From an uncultured Acetatifactor sp. (GTDB lineage Bacteria > Bacillota > Clostridia > Lachnospirales > Lachnospiraceae): 64,000 nt of DNA. Shown in pieces: positions 7,814 through 16,969 of the stretch (position 1 is the first letter of the stretch; each line of letters starts with the position of its first letter). Below the pieces are notes generated by a model. It searched no databases. It saw nothing but the letters and a program-made list of their open reading frames with translations, and was not told the DNA's origin. Made by a program: the position numbers and the translations under genes. The DNA lies in the NCBI GenBank assembly GCA_910585015.1, contig CAJUCT010000002.1, forward strand, positions 50,456 through 114,455. The letters run 5' to 3'.

Positions 7814-7909
7814 TATACTTACGAGCGATGAAATATGCCGCAATGTCCCTGAAGGCTTTCGCTCGTGAGTCGGGTTACTTGGCAGGTTTTAGTGACCGTC
7901 AGGATAAAT
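7814..7909 (+). ncRNA. Family 3 structured element, copy 1
   Basis: This 96-base element differs from the copy at 43095 by about 8 bases, mostly in an apical loop. ACGAGCGA pairs with TCGCTCGT to form one hairpin. GGTTACT pairs with AGTGACC to form a second. TATAC and GGATA close the element with one mismatch. The 3-prime third is identical in the two copies. It precedes the membrane-protein gene at 7937. Function is unknown. Confidence 0.6.
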
Positions 7910-7936
7910 AACAGGGCGATATGGATGGGAACTGTC

Positions 7937-10117
7937 ATGAAAAAGGGATGGATACCGGCAATACTTGTGTCTATGGCGGTGCTGGTACTGCTGCTAATGA
8001 ATACATACGGACAGCAGAAGCTGCAGATAGGGCTGGAGATGGAGGGCACGTCGGCTGGAGATGCCTGGCGGAGTTACTCGCCGCATCTGGTTCTGCCCCG
8101 AGGGGAATACCGACTGCTGGTCAGCGGTTACGACTCCGTGGTGGTGCGCAGCAGTGAGGGTAATCTGCTGGGGGCCGGCAATGCGCAGGAGCCGTTCCTG
8201 ATTCGTCTGGAGAAGGACGAGAGCGATGTAATCTTCTATGGCTGGCAGGAGGGAGTGCTGGTTTCCCTGGAATTGGAACGCCTGCACGGCGGTCCAATCT
8301 ATAGTGACGGTATTTTATTAAGCCTGGGGATTGCTGCGGCGGTGCTGGCTTTAGGGCTTGCACGGCGGCAGATCCTTAAGCAGCGGCAGCTGCACGGAGA
8401 TACTCCGGAGCATGGAGCAGAGGGAATTTCCGGGGAAACATGGACGGGAGTTTTTGTGTTTTGCGTCCTGCTGGGCGTCACGGTACTGGCCAGCTATCCC
8501 CTTTTCTATGGCATGGTGGGACCGGGGCATGACCTGAATTTCCATCTGTACCGCATAGAGGGGATCAAGGACGGTCTGCTGTCGGGCCAGTTTCCGGTAA
8601 GGCTGCATCCTACGCATAACAACGGTTACGGATATATCTCGTCCAGTGTATATCCCGAGCTTTTTTTGTATTTTCCGGCATTTCTGCGGCTTCTGGGGGC
8701 CTCTCCCGTGATGGCGTACCACACTTTTCTGGTTCTGGTGAACGGCATGACGGCGTGGATCATGTATGTCTGCGCAAAAGGAATCTCACGCTCCCGCTAT
8801 GCAGGGCTTCTGGCCTCGGTGCTTTACACCCTGTCAACCTGGCGTATAATCAATCTCTATCACAGAGCGGCCATCGGCGAGGCTCTGGCTATGATGTTTT
8901 TCCCTGTGCTTTTATACGGACTGTACCTGCTGCTGGCTGGGGATCACCGGAAATGGTGGGTGCTGGCCCTGGGGTGCAGCGGCATCCTGCAGTCCCATGT
9001 CATCAGTTCGGTGTTCGCGGTTCTGGCCATCCTTGTGACGGCGGCAATCTATTACAGGGAGTTTCTGCAAAAACAGCGCTTTCTGGGCTTTTTGAAGGCG
9101 GGAGCGCTCACTATGCTCTTAAATCTCTGGTATCTGGCGGCTTTTCTGACCTACTATCTGGGGGCGGATCTGTCCATTAAGCATACTCCGGAAAATACGG
9201 AGTTTTACCAGAACGCCATCTTTCCCACGGAATTGTTCAATCTTTTCAACACCAGCTTCGGGCATTCCCAGTTGCTGGAGCAGGGGCTGCAGGGCAATAT
9301 GTCCCTGTCGCTGGGCGTGGGGGTGACCGCCGCGCTGGTGATCTGTGGAGCGCATTTTCTGCTGGGCAAAAAGGAGGAAGGAGCCAGTGGACGGTTCTAC
9401 GGCGTGATGACGGGAATGGGGTGCGCGCTGCTCTTCATGGCCAGCACTCTGTTTCCCTGGCGGCTGTTGCAGCGCGTCGCCCCGGTCAATGCTTTCTGTG
9501 GGACGGTGCAAATGCCCTGGCGGTTTTTAAGCCTGGCTTCTCCCATGTTCTGCATAGCGGCGGCGGGCATACTGGCCCGGCGCGGAAGGCAGGAGCGGAA
9601 GGTTACGGCCCTGGTGGTCCTGGGGGTATGCAGCCTGGCTTTCATCCAGTGGGGAACCGCCTATACGACGCAGCTGGGAGCGGCGCTGAAGCCGGGGCGG
9701 GCGGTGGACACCTACGCCTGTGTGGGATACGACAATGAGTATTTTCTGCTGGGGACGGATAAGGACAGCCTGACAGCGGACCGCTATATCACCGGGGGCA
9801 GCGTGGAATTAACCGGGTACTACAAGCGTGGAACCCGGATCCGTCTGCAAATGCAGAATGTCCATGCGGGGGATTGGGTGGAGGTCCCCCTGCTGTACTA
9901 TGAAGGTTATGAGGCCAGGGACAGCCAGGGACGCCGCCTGGAGGTGAAAGGCGGTGACAACCATGTGGTGAGGATTTACCTGCAGAATGGAGCGGCATGG
10001 GTGGAACTGCGGTATAAAGGGGTTTGGTATTTCCGTGCGGCGGAACTGGTTTCAGGATTGACATTGGGGGCTTGCGGGATATGTTGGTGGAAAAAGAAGG
10101 TGAAGAGAGAAGGATAG
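7937..10117 (+). CDS. Large multi-spanning membrane protein (COG5617/YfhO-like, GT-C-type)
   Basis: Integral membrane protein of 726 residues. One N-terminal hydrophobic segment is followed by an extracytoplasmic beta-rich stretch (residues about 30-110), then some ten or more membrane segments. The loop GPGHDLNFHLYRIEGIK near residue 175 is typical of membrane proteins annotated with a 6-pyruvoyl-tetrahydropterin-synthase-related domain, and the Asp in it sits where GT-C glycosyltransferases hold a catalytic acid. A C-terminal extracytoplasmic domain precedes a last membrane segment. Lipid-linked sugar transfer is an inference. An upstream GTG in frame would translate through the family 3 element, so the ATG at 7937 was preferred; ATG 7925 is possible. 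It overlaps the next gene. Confidence 0.72.
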   Translation: MKKGWIPAILVSMAVLVLLLMNTYGQQKLQIGLEMEGTSAGDAWRSYSPHLVLPRGEYRLLVSGYDSVVVRSSEGNLLGAGNAQEPFLIRLEKDESDVIFYGWQEGVLVSLELERLHGGPIYSDGILLSLGIAAAVLALGLARRQILKQRQLHGDTPEHGAEGISGETWTGVFVFCVLLGVTVLASYPLFYGMVGPGHDLNFHLYRIEGIKDGLLSGQFPVRLHPTHNNGYGYISSSVYPELFLYFPAFLRLLGASPVMAYHTFLVLVNGMTAWIMYVCAKGISRSRYAGLLASVLYTLSTWRIINLYHRAAIGEALAMMFFPVLLYGLYLLLAGDHRKWWVLALGCSGILQSHVISSVFAVLAILVTAAIYYREFLQKQRFLGFLKAGALTMLLNLWYLAAFLTYYLGADLSIKHTPENTEFYQNAIFPTELFNLFNTSFGHSQLLEQGLQGNMSLSLGVGVTAALVICGAHFLLGKKEEGASGRFYGVMTGMGCALLFMASTLFPWRLLQRVAPVNAFCGTVQMPWRFLSLASPMFCIAAAGILARRGRQERKVTALVVLGVCSLAFIQWGTAYTTQLGAALKPGRAVDTYACVGYDNEYFLLGTDKDSLTADRYITGGSVELTGYYKRGTRIRLQMQNVHAGDWVEVPLLYYEGYEARDSQGRRLEVKGGDNHVVRIYLQNGAAWVELRYKGVWYFRAAELVSGLTLGACGICWWKKKVKREG

Positions 10118-12138
10118 GCCGGGGCGGAGGCAGGGCAGGGGACGGGCTTGCCCTGGCGGTCATCGCCTTGGCCGCGCTGCTCTGTGAGATCTTTCTTTTC
10201 AATTATAAACATTGGGAGTCTTGTCTGTATGAGCCCGTGGAGAACGTAACATGCAGTCTCCAGGGGCTGGATACTGTGGAGGGCCGCTATGTGATAGGCG
10301 GGGAGGAGGCCGTGATAGAGTTCTCGGACATCCCCGGACAGGCGGCGTATCTGTCCCTTGTCCTGGAGGACGGACAACAGGCGGAGATTGGGGTGGCGGC
10401 GATGGACGAGGCCAATGCATCCTATCTGCAGGCGCCTGCCCGGACCGTCAGAGGGGATGTGGAGCGAAGCCAATATCTGCGGCTACATTTCGGCGATGAC
10501 GTGCAGCGGCTCAGGGTGGTGATCCGGGGACTGCAAGGGAGCAGTATTGCCCGGGATGCCATAAAAATCAATGCCGTGGTCCCCCTTTTCTTTTCCTGGC
10601 AGCGATATCTGCTGCTGACTGCCGGGCTGTGCTGTGTGTATCTGCTGCGCCCCGGCAGCCGCTGCTACGGGGCGCGGACGGATCTGACCCAAAGGAGGCA
10701 ACGGCTTATTACGACGGCATGTATTGCCCTACAATTGTTGTTTTTTCACAGGATGCTGCAGTGGAACACGGGAGCGCTGGCCTGGCCGGAGTATATGGAA
10801 CATCACCAGCAGTATTACCGGTTGACGGAGGCGCTTCTTGAAGGCCGCGTGGACCTGGGGGAAGCGGTTTCCCTGCAGGGGCTGACCAATCCCTACGATC
10901 CGGCGGCCAGAGCGGCAGCGGGTCTTGGCTACGGGGATTTCAAATGGGATCACGCCTACTATAACGGCTATTATTATGTGTATTTCGGCATAGTGCCCGT
11001 GCTGTTTTTTTATCTGCCCTGTTATGTGCTCACCGGCAGGCACCTGCCCCATGTGGACTGTATCTTTTTACTGGGCGCTTTGCTGATGATGGGGATTGCC
11101 TTCCTGCTGTGGCAGATGATCCGAAGCTGGTTTCCCAGGACGCCCTATGTGCTGTATTTGCTGCTGACGGTGACCATGGGGGCGGCCTCCTGCCTGGGGT
11201 ATGCGGTCTATAAGCCGGATTTGTACCTGGTGCCGATAGTGGCGGGAATTGTCTGCGGCGTGTGGGGACTGGCCTTCTGGATCTCCGCACAGCGGCAGGG
11301 GGAGTACGGGGCCTGGCAGCTGGGGGCAGGTTCTCTCTGCCTTGGGCTGATTGCCGGGTGCAGGCCCCAGCTGCTGCTGGTGCTGGCGGCGGGACCGGTG
11401 CTGTTTGGCAGGGCGGTGTTTCGGGAGAGGAAGCTGTTTAACCGGAAAAGTCTGACACAGACACTGGCCCTGTGCCTGCCTCTGGCGGCGGTGGCGGCGG
11501 GGATCATGTGGTACAATGCCGCCCGCTTTGGCTCTGTATGGGATTTTGGCGCCAGCTACAATCTGACCACCAACGACATGACGCACAGGGGCTGGGTCTG
11601 GGGGAGGTGCGGCCTGGGGATATTCTCCTATCTGCTGCAGCCCCCCAGAATAGGCGGTACTTTTCCGTTTCTGCAGGATTTCCGGGTGGAGACGGCCTAC
11701 CAGGGGCTGACCCTGTCGGAGATGATGGTGGGTGGTGTGCTGTGGCTGTTCCCGGTGCTGTGTTTTGGTTTTTATGGGATGGCAAAAAAGGAATATTTTG
11801 AGGATCGCAGATGTTATTACTTGGTCTGGCTTTTTCAGCTTCTGACGGTGGCGCTGGCGGTGACAGACACCCAGCTGGCGGGGCTTTTGACCCGGTATTT
11901 CGGAGATTTTGTGTGGATTGGCATGATTGCCGGCATATTTGTGATACTGGCACAATATGACTGGCTGGAGAGAGGAGGGCGGGATTGCCGCTTTCTGCAA
12001 AGGCTGGTGGCGGCCGTCTGCGCCGTAACGCTCCTGGCTGCCTTCCTGCGGATCTTTGCCCACAGTGAGGACGCCATCAGGAGCGCCAATCCGGCTCTGT
12101 ACTATCAGGTGCAGTCTCTGATCGCCTTTTGGATGTAG
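10081..12138 (+). CDS. Large multi-spanning membrane protein, probable GT-C-type glycosyltransferase
   Basis: Integral membrane protein of 685 residues. The first membrane segment (about residues 22-40) leads into an extracytoplasmic beta-rich domain (about 45-170), then a chain of at least ten hydrophobic segments. The layout, with an N-terminal lumenal domain and the loop FKWDHAYYNGYYYVYFG near residue 300, resembles other glycosyltransferase-like Lachnospiraceae membrane proteins, but I recognise no named family. The start overlaps the previous gene by 37 bases, pointing to translational coupling; no strong ribosome-binding site is visible. The 3-prime end overlaps the convergent gene by 34 bases. 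Confidence 0.68.
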   Translation: MLVEKEGEERRIGRGGGRAGDGLALAVIALAALLCEIFLFNYKHWESCLYEPVENVTCSLQGLDTVEGRYVIGGEEAVIEFSDIPGQAAYLSLVLEDGQQAEIGVAAMDEANASYLQAPARTVRGDVERSQYLRLHFGDDVQRLRVVIRGLQGSSIARDAIKINAVVPLFFSWQRYLLLTAGLCCVYLLRPGSRCYGARTDLTQRRQRLITTACIALQLLFFHRMLQWNTGALAWPEYMEHHQQYYRLTEALLEGRVDLGEAVSLQGLTNPYDPAARAAAGLGYGDFKWDHAYYNGYYYVYFGIVPVLFFYLPCYVLTGRHLPHVDCIFLLGALLMMGIAFLLWQMIRSWFPRTPYVLYLLLTVTMGAASCLGYAVYKPDLYLVPIVAGIVCGVWGLAFWISAQRQGEYGAWQLGAGSLCLGLIAGCRPQLLLVLAAGPVLFGRAVFRERKLFNRKSLTQTLALCLPLAAVAAGIMWYNAARFGSVWDFGASYNLTTNDMTHRGWVWGRCGLGIFSYLLQPPRIGGTFPFLQDFRVETAYQGLTLSEMMVGGVLWLFPVLCFGFYGMAKKEYFEDRRCYYLVWLFQLLTVALAVTDTQLAGLLTRYFGDFVWIGMIAGIFVILAQYDWLERGGRDCRFLQRLVAAVCAVTLLAAFLRIFAHSEDAIRSANPALYYQVQSLIAFWM

Positions 12139-12776
12139 CTGACGGCTTTTTGAATGAACGCCTGGTTTTCCTCATAGGGAAAAACGGAGGGCGCGCATGC
12201 TTCGTGGGCTGTCAGAAAATTTTTTCGGATGATGAAGGCTTTGCTGGTTTGCAGTTCTTCGCAGGTGATGTAGCCAGGGATCTCATAGTCCTGCTCCGTC
12301 AGCAGAATGTCGGGCATGGGGTGCCGGAAGGTATACTCCCGCGCCAGCCGCCAGTCGTTCAGATCCACATCTCGGCCGAAGGCGGCAAAGAACTCCAGAT
12401 CATCAGGATTTCTGCCCGCGGCGGTCAGTTTTTCCACATGGGCATCCCGCACGGTCAGGATAAAGACCTCGTCGGCCAGCATATGGGTCACATAGCCCAG
12501 ATACAGTTCATAGTCCGGGCGGCCGGGCTGCAGAAAATGTTCCGCAAATGTCTGAAACGTGCTGCGGTATGCCCGGTAACACTCCGGCAGATGCAGATCT
12601 CTCAGACGGATATTGTCCTTAAAGTGGGTGTGCCGCTTCATCTCCCGTCGGTAATCTTTCCGGGCCATGATGGCGTCCGGGGCCAGGTTGCCGCAGTAGA
12701 ACAGGGCAGGACGTTTGATTTGTAAGGGTTGCAACAACCGGTCAGCTATGACCAGATGCGTGACAGTGCCAGCCAT
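12105..12776 (-). CDS. Zinc-dependent phospholipase C-like protein
   Basis: Protein of 223 residues that resembles the zinc-dependent phospholipase C family. Histidine and aspartate positions fit metal binding: VTHLVIA near residue 5, GNLAPDA near 29, THFKDN near 46, GYVTHMLADE near 95. There is no signal peptide, unlike secreted clostridial toxins, so an intracellular hydrolase or an uncharacterised relative is more likely. Its last codons overlap the end of the membrane-protein gene on the other strand. AGGAGG-like AAAGGAGGCATC lies before the start. Confidence 0.78.
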   Translation of the reverse strand: MAGTVTHLVIADRLLQPLQIKRPALFYCGNLAPDAIMARKDYRREMKRHTHFKDNIRLRDLHLPECYRAYRSTFQTFAEHFLQPGRPDYELYLGYVTHMLADEVFILTVRDAHVEKLTAAGRNPDDLEFFAAFGRDVDLNDWRLAREYTFRHPMPDILLTEQDYEIPGYITCEELQTSKAFIIRKNFLTAHEACAPSVFPYEENQAFIQKAVSYIQKAIRDCT

Positions 12777-12882
12777 AAAGATGCCTCCTTTGTGTGGAAC
12801 TCTACTATATTTAAGAAGAGTTTATCACACTTTTTCCGGAATGTCATACAAAATCGATTACTTGATCAAAGGAAGTGATTCT

Positions 12883-14280
12883 ATGCGTACTGTAGGGTTT
12901 AAAAGCCGTCTGTATGACAGCAGTCAGATTGATAAAGAGAATATGTTGTATCCTGCCAAAGCATTGGTGGCCCTGCTTATTCCCATCGTAATAGAGCAGC
13001 TGTTAAATTCCCTGATGGGCATGGTGGATACCATGATGGTCAGCAATGTGGGAAGCGAGGCTATCTCCGCCGTATCTTTGGTGGACTCCATAAACAATTT
13101 GGTGATTCAGATTTTTTCTGCCATGGCGGCAGGGGCATCCATCATCTGTTCTCAGTATCTGGGAGGCAGGGATCGGGAGGGCTGCAACCGGGCGGCGAGA
13201 CAGGTGATATTGACCGTGCTGGTTATTTCCGCCAGCGTTATGCTGCTGGGACTGTGCCTTCGCAGGCCCTTGCTTCAGCTGGTGTTTGGCCGGATTGAGC
13301 CGGGGGTCATGGAGAACGCGGAAAAGTACTTTCTGCTGTCCGTGGTTTCCTATCCTTTTTTGGCGCTGTTCAATGCGGGAGCAGCCTTTTTCCGGGCGGG
13401 AGGCAATTCCCGTTTTCCCATGAAGATATCCGTACTCTCCAATCTCCTCAATGTGGGCGGCAATGCAATCTTGATATTCGGCTTTCACATGGGGGTCGTT
13501 GGGGCGGCGCTGTCAACTTTGGCATCCAGGGCTTTCTGTGCGATACTGGTGCTGGTTTTCCTGCGCAGGCCCTCCCAGCCCATAGTAGTGAGCCATTACT
13601 TGAATATCCGGCCTGACATGCCCATGATCTGGAAGATTCTGGCCATCGGCATTCCCTCCGGTGTGGAGAATGGGATGTTTCAGTTCGGAAAGCTGGCTAT
13701 CCAGTCCACGGTATCCGCCATGGGCACGGTTGCCATCGCGGCCCAGGCCATGACCAATATCATGGAGATGGTCAACGGCATATTTGGCGTGGGCACAGGC
13801 ATCTGTCTGATGACTCTGGTGGGGCAGGCTATCGGCGCAGGCAGGAGAGAGGAGGCCAAATACTATGTGGTGAAATGTACTTTCATAGGAATGTTGGGCA
13901 TTCTGGTATCTTGTCTGCTGGTGCTGGCAATCACCAGGCCGGTGCTGTATCTGGCGGGTATGGAGCCGGAGAGCGCCGCCATGTGCTGGCGGATGGTCAT
14001 CGCCATCACCATCGCCAAGCCGTTGCTTTGGGCCTTTTCCTTTATCCCGGCCTATGGACTGCGGGCGGCGGGAGACGTGAAATTTACCATGATTACATCC
14101 ACCGTGACCATGTGGTGCATGCGGGTGGCGCTGTGCATATTCCTGGTGAGAGTCTACCACATGGGTCCCATGGCAGTGTGGTACGGAATGTTTGCCGATT
14201 GGGCCCTGCGGAGCGTGATATTTACCCTGCGTTTTTTGAGCGGACGCTGGATTCATGACGCTGTGGGTAAAGCGCGTTGA
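12883..14280 (+). CDS. MATE family efflux transporter
   Basis: Cation-coupled multidrug exporter of 465 residues with about 12 membrane segments in two six-helix halves. N-terminal landmarks are IPIVIEQLLNSLMGMVDTMMVSNVG, broken here by reading as residues 29-53, and a second-half equivalent IPSGVENGMFQFGKL near residue 265. The start at 12883 follows AAAGGAAGTG; an in-frame ATG at 12841 lacks a site. The gene is divergent from the PLC-like gene. Substrate unknown. Confidence 0.92.
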   Translation: MRTVGFKSRLYDSSQIDKENMLYPAKALVALLIPIVIEQLLNSLMGMVDTMMVSNVGSEAISAVSLVDSINNLVIQIFSAMAAGASIICSQYLGGRDREGCNRAARQVILTVLVISASVMLLGLCLRRPLLQLVFGRIEPGVMENAEKYFLLSVVSYPFLALFNAGAAFFRAGGNSRFPMKISVLSNLLNVGGNAILIFGFHMGVVGAALSTLASRAFCAILVLVFLRRPSQPIVVSHYLNIRPDMPMIWKILAIGIPSGVENGMFQFGKLAIQSTVSAMGTVAIAAQAMTNIMEMVNGIFGVGTGICLMTLVGQAIGAGRREEAKYYVVKCTFIGMLGILVSCLLVLAITRPVLYLAGMEPESAAMCWRMVIAITIAKPLLWAFSFIPAYGLRAAGDVKFTMITSTVTMWCMRVALCIFLVRVYHMGPMAVWYGMFADWALRSVIFTLRFLSGRWIHDAVGKAR

Positions 14281-14336
14281 TACAGACAGATTTATAGCGA
14301 TTTGAGCACAAAAAACAGCAGATTGGAAGCCCTTAG

Positions 14337-14366
14337 TTGACAAAGCCGGGAAATTAAGCGTATAAT
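14337..14366 (+). promoter_or_regulatory. Consensus sigma-A promoter for the GGDEF/EAL gene
   Basis: TTGACA at 14337-14342 and TATAAT at 14361-14366 with an 18-base spacer. Confidence 0.85.
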
Positions 14367-14413
14367 GAAAATCAGATAAAATTATTCTCTGAAGGCGGAT
14401 AATGGAGAGAATG

Positions 14414-16828
14414 ATGAGCGATAAAAGATTAGTAGACAGAAGAATAGGTTCGAAGAACCGGCAGGATGGGCTCAAGGAGGGGCTGGATACACTGACAGCC
14501 CTCTGTACTTTTTCTGCCGCCAAAGAGCAAATCAGCGAGCGGATGAGGATGGCCCCTCAGGGCCTTTTTCATGTGATCATACTGCATATCGGCAATATTT
14601 CACAGTTGACAGATGAATACGGCTTTGCTTTTGCCATGGCGGTGCTGGAGAACCAGGCGGTGCTGTGGCGGCGCTCTTTTCAGTTGAAGGACAAGGCGGT
14701 GCTCTGCCGTCTGGGCAAGGATGTCTTGATGGCGTTTGTGCAGGAAGAGGATGCCGGAGAGGTGGAGAATTACGCCCGTCTGGCACAGCAGAAACTACAG
14801 GATCGGTATTTTGGCCGCAGAGAGAAGCTGCGGTGCAGAGTGACCGTGGGTGTCTATCATGTGCCTCCCCAGGAGAGGGATTTGAATCGAATTATGACCT
14901 GTGCCGGTAAGGCGGTGGGATATGGCCTGCGGTGCCGGATACCTTTTGTGGTATACGGTGAGAGCATGGCAGACGAGAAGGTGACGGCGGATGAGAGTCT
15001 GACGGCGGAGAAGACGGCCGAGGAGAGTCGATTGCAGTATGACGGTAATTTTATCGCCTTTGCCGTAAGTCTGCTGTCAAACACCACGGATCTGGACAGC
15101 AGTCTGGACATGTTGGCCAAACAGATAGGCTGGCATTATGACTATGACGAGGTGCTGATCTCGGAGTTTATCCAGGACAACAGCACCATGGTGTCCAACA
15201 GATGGCGGCGCGGAGAAGGCGTTGTTTCCAATCCGGAGGAGATCCGTACCCTTGACGATTGGGACGATTTCTTTTCCGGCTTTAACAAGGATGGCATTAA
15301 TCTGACCTGTGATGTGGACAAGGGCGGTTATTCGGCGCGGGATCTGGCATTTTTCCACGAAAAGGGTATCGGCAGTTTTATCAATCTGCTGCTGTATAGC
15401 AACGGACGTTCCATCGGCTATGTGACCTGCAGCAGGCAGCGGGTCATAGAAGGGATTTCGGACAGGGAACTGAATACGCTGAGTCAGCTGGGCAGGGTCA
15501 TCAGTTCCTTTGTGGCGCTGCGGTTCCAGAACCGCCAGAACCAGGAGCATATAGAGGCTCTGAGACGGGATGAACTGACGGGCCTGTACCACTATGGCGC
15601 TTTCCAGAAGGAAGTGCGCCGTGCCCTGTATCAGTGCGATCCCAGTCTTACCTATGCCATGGTTTATATGGATGTCAGCAATTTTGCCTATCTTAACGAG
15701 AACTTCGGGTACAGTGAGGGGAACCAGCTGCTGAAGGATATGGCAAGATGGCTGCGCTATATGAATGCAAAGCGCTGTATCTGCGGCAGGGTGTATGCGG
15801 ACCGTTTTGTGATTCTGGTGACGGGGGAAAGCCAGGAGGCCATAGAGGGGGAAATCCGCCAATCCGTAAGCCGTTTTTCGGACTACCTGCTGCACAGATA
15901 CCCTATGGGGGATCTGCAGGTGCGGGCGGGTCTATATTTCATAGATAATCCGGAGGCGGAGGTATTCACGATGATCGACGCCGCCAACCATGCCAGAAAG
16001 ACTATCAAGGAAGACTATCTGAATCATGTGATGGTGTATACGGAGCGCCTGCGGCAGACCAGGGCGGAGAAGATCAATGTGGTGGCCAGCATACACGATG
16101 CCATAGACAAGGGGGCCGTGGAGGCTTACCTGCAGCCAAAGTTCTCCATGCGGACAGGAGAAGTGATTGGGGCGGAAGCCCTGGTCAGGTGGCACAATGC
16201 GGATGGCAGTTTAAAATATCCGGATCAGTTCATTCCCGTGCTGGAGGAAGTGGGGTATATTGTAAATGTGGATTTCTGCGTGTTCCGTCAGGTCCTGGAC
16301 AGCTTAAAGCGCTGGAAGGAGGAGGGCAGGAGACGACTTCCCATCTCCGTGAATTTCTCCCGGGTTCATTTCCGGGATCAGCATTTTGGAGATAAAATCT
16401 TGGCGATGCTGAAGGAGTATGAGGTGGAGCCGGAGTACATTGAGATTGAGGTGACGGAGAGTTGTATCTCCGGCAACCCCATGGGCATGGTACAGCAGAT
16501 GACCCAACTCAGGGAAAACGGGTTGAAAATTGCCATGGACGACTTTGGCATCGGTTATTCCTCTCTGGGAATGCTGATAGATGCCAATGTGGATATTGTC
16601 AAGGTGGACAAGAGTTTTATCGACCATTATGAGACGGATCAGGAACAGCAGTATATCAACCGAATCGGGCAGTTGGTGCGGGCTGCGGGGAAAGATATCA
16701 TTTTTGAGGGTGTGGAGACCCGGCAGCAGGTAGAATTTCTGAGGGACTACGGCTATGACAAGGCTCAGGGGTATGTGTTTTCAAAGCCGGTTCCCATACT
16801 GGAATTTGAAAAATGGATGGACGAATAG
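14414..16828 (+). CDS. Cyclic di-GMP phosphodiesterase with degenerate GGDEF domains (GGDEF-GAF-GGDEF-EAL)
   Basis: Soluble protein of 804 residues. Order: a degenerate GGDEF-like region (about 15-180), a GAF-like region (about 205-365), a second GGDEF domain (about 380-530) and an EAL domain (about 550-800). The GGDEF signature is replaced (CRLGKD in the first, GRVYAD in the second), so cyclase activity is unlikely. The EAL domain keeps all landmark residues: EALVRW, SVNFSR, EVTES, MDDFG, VDKSFI, EGVET and AQGYVFSKP. It probably breaks down c-di-GMP. No membrane segment is seen. The ATG at 14414 has GGAG six bases upstream; ATGs at 14402 and 14411 are alternatives. Confidence 0.9.
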   Translation: MSDKRLVDRRIGSKNRQDGLKEGLDTLTALCTFSAAKEQISERMRMAPQGLFHVIILHIGNISQLTDEYGFAFAMAVLENQAVLWRRSFQLKDKAVLCRLGKDVLMAFVQEEDAGEVENYARLAQQKLQDRYFGRREKLRCRVTVGVYHVPPQERDLNRIMTCAGKAVGYGLRCRIPFVVYGESMADEKVTADESLTAEKTAEESRLQYDGNFIAFAVSLLSNTTDLDSSLDMLAKQIGWHYDYDEVLISEFIQDNSTMVSNRWRRGEGVVSNPEEIRTLDDWDDFFSGFNKDGINLTCDVDKGGYSARDLAFFHEKGIGSFINLLLYSNGRSIGYVTCSRQRVIEGISDRELNTLSQLGRVISSFVALRFQNRQNQEHIEALRRDELTGLYHYGAFQKEVRRALYQCDPSLTYAMVYMDVSNFAYLNENFGYSEGNQLLKDMARWLRYMNAKRCICGRVYADRFVILVTGESQEAIEGEIRQSVSRFSDYLLHRYPMGDLQVRAGLYFIDNPEAEVFTMIDAANHARKTIKEDYLNHVMVYTERLRQTRAEKINVVASIHDAIDKGAVEAYLQPKFSMRTGEVIGAEALVRWHNADGSLKYPDQFIPVLEEVGYIVNVDFCVFRQVLDSLKRWKEEGRRRLPISVNFSRVHFRDQHFGDKILAMLKEYEVEPEYIEIEVTESCISGNPMGMVQQMTQLRENGLKIAMDDFGIGYSSLGMLIDANVDIVKVDKSFIDHYETDQEQQYINRIGQLVRAAGKDIIFEGVETRQQVEFLRDYGYDKAQGYVFSKPVPILEFEKWMDE

Positions 16829-16843
16829 ATATGAACAGATAGG

Positions 16844-16880
16844 AAAATGTGGCACTGAGGTTTCAGGAGCCACATTTTTT
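16844..16880 (+). terminator. Terminator after the GGDEF/EAL gene
   Basis: AAATGTGGC pairs with GCCACATTTTTT around a 15-base loop, followed by T residues. Confidence 0.8.
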
Positions 16881-16969
16881 CAGGTAATGTAAAGAAAATG
16901 TCACTTTTCTTTCTTCCCGGACATAACATAGAGCATCAGCCAATTGGAAAAGGGAGGATATGAGAGCCT

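Noticed and set aside
7865..7936. GTG start for the membrane protein at 7937
   Set aside because: It would translate the family 3 element, whose other copy is not translated.
10024..10080. Earlier ATG for the second membrane protein
   Set aside because: It would lengthen the overlap with the previous gene to 94 bases with no ribosome-binding site.
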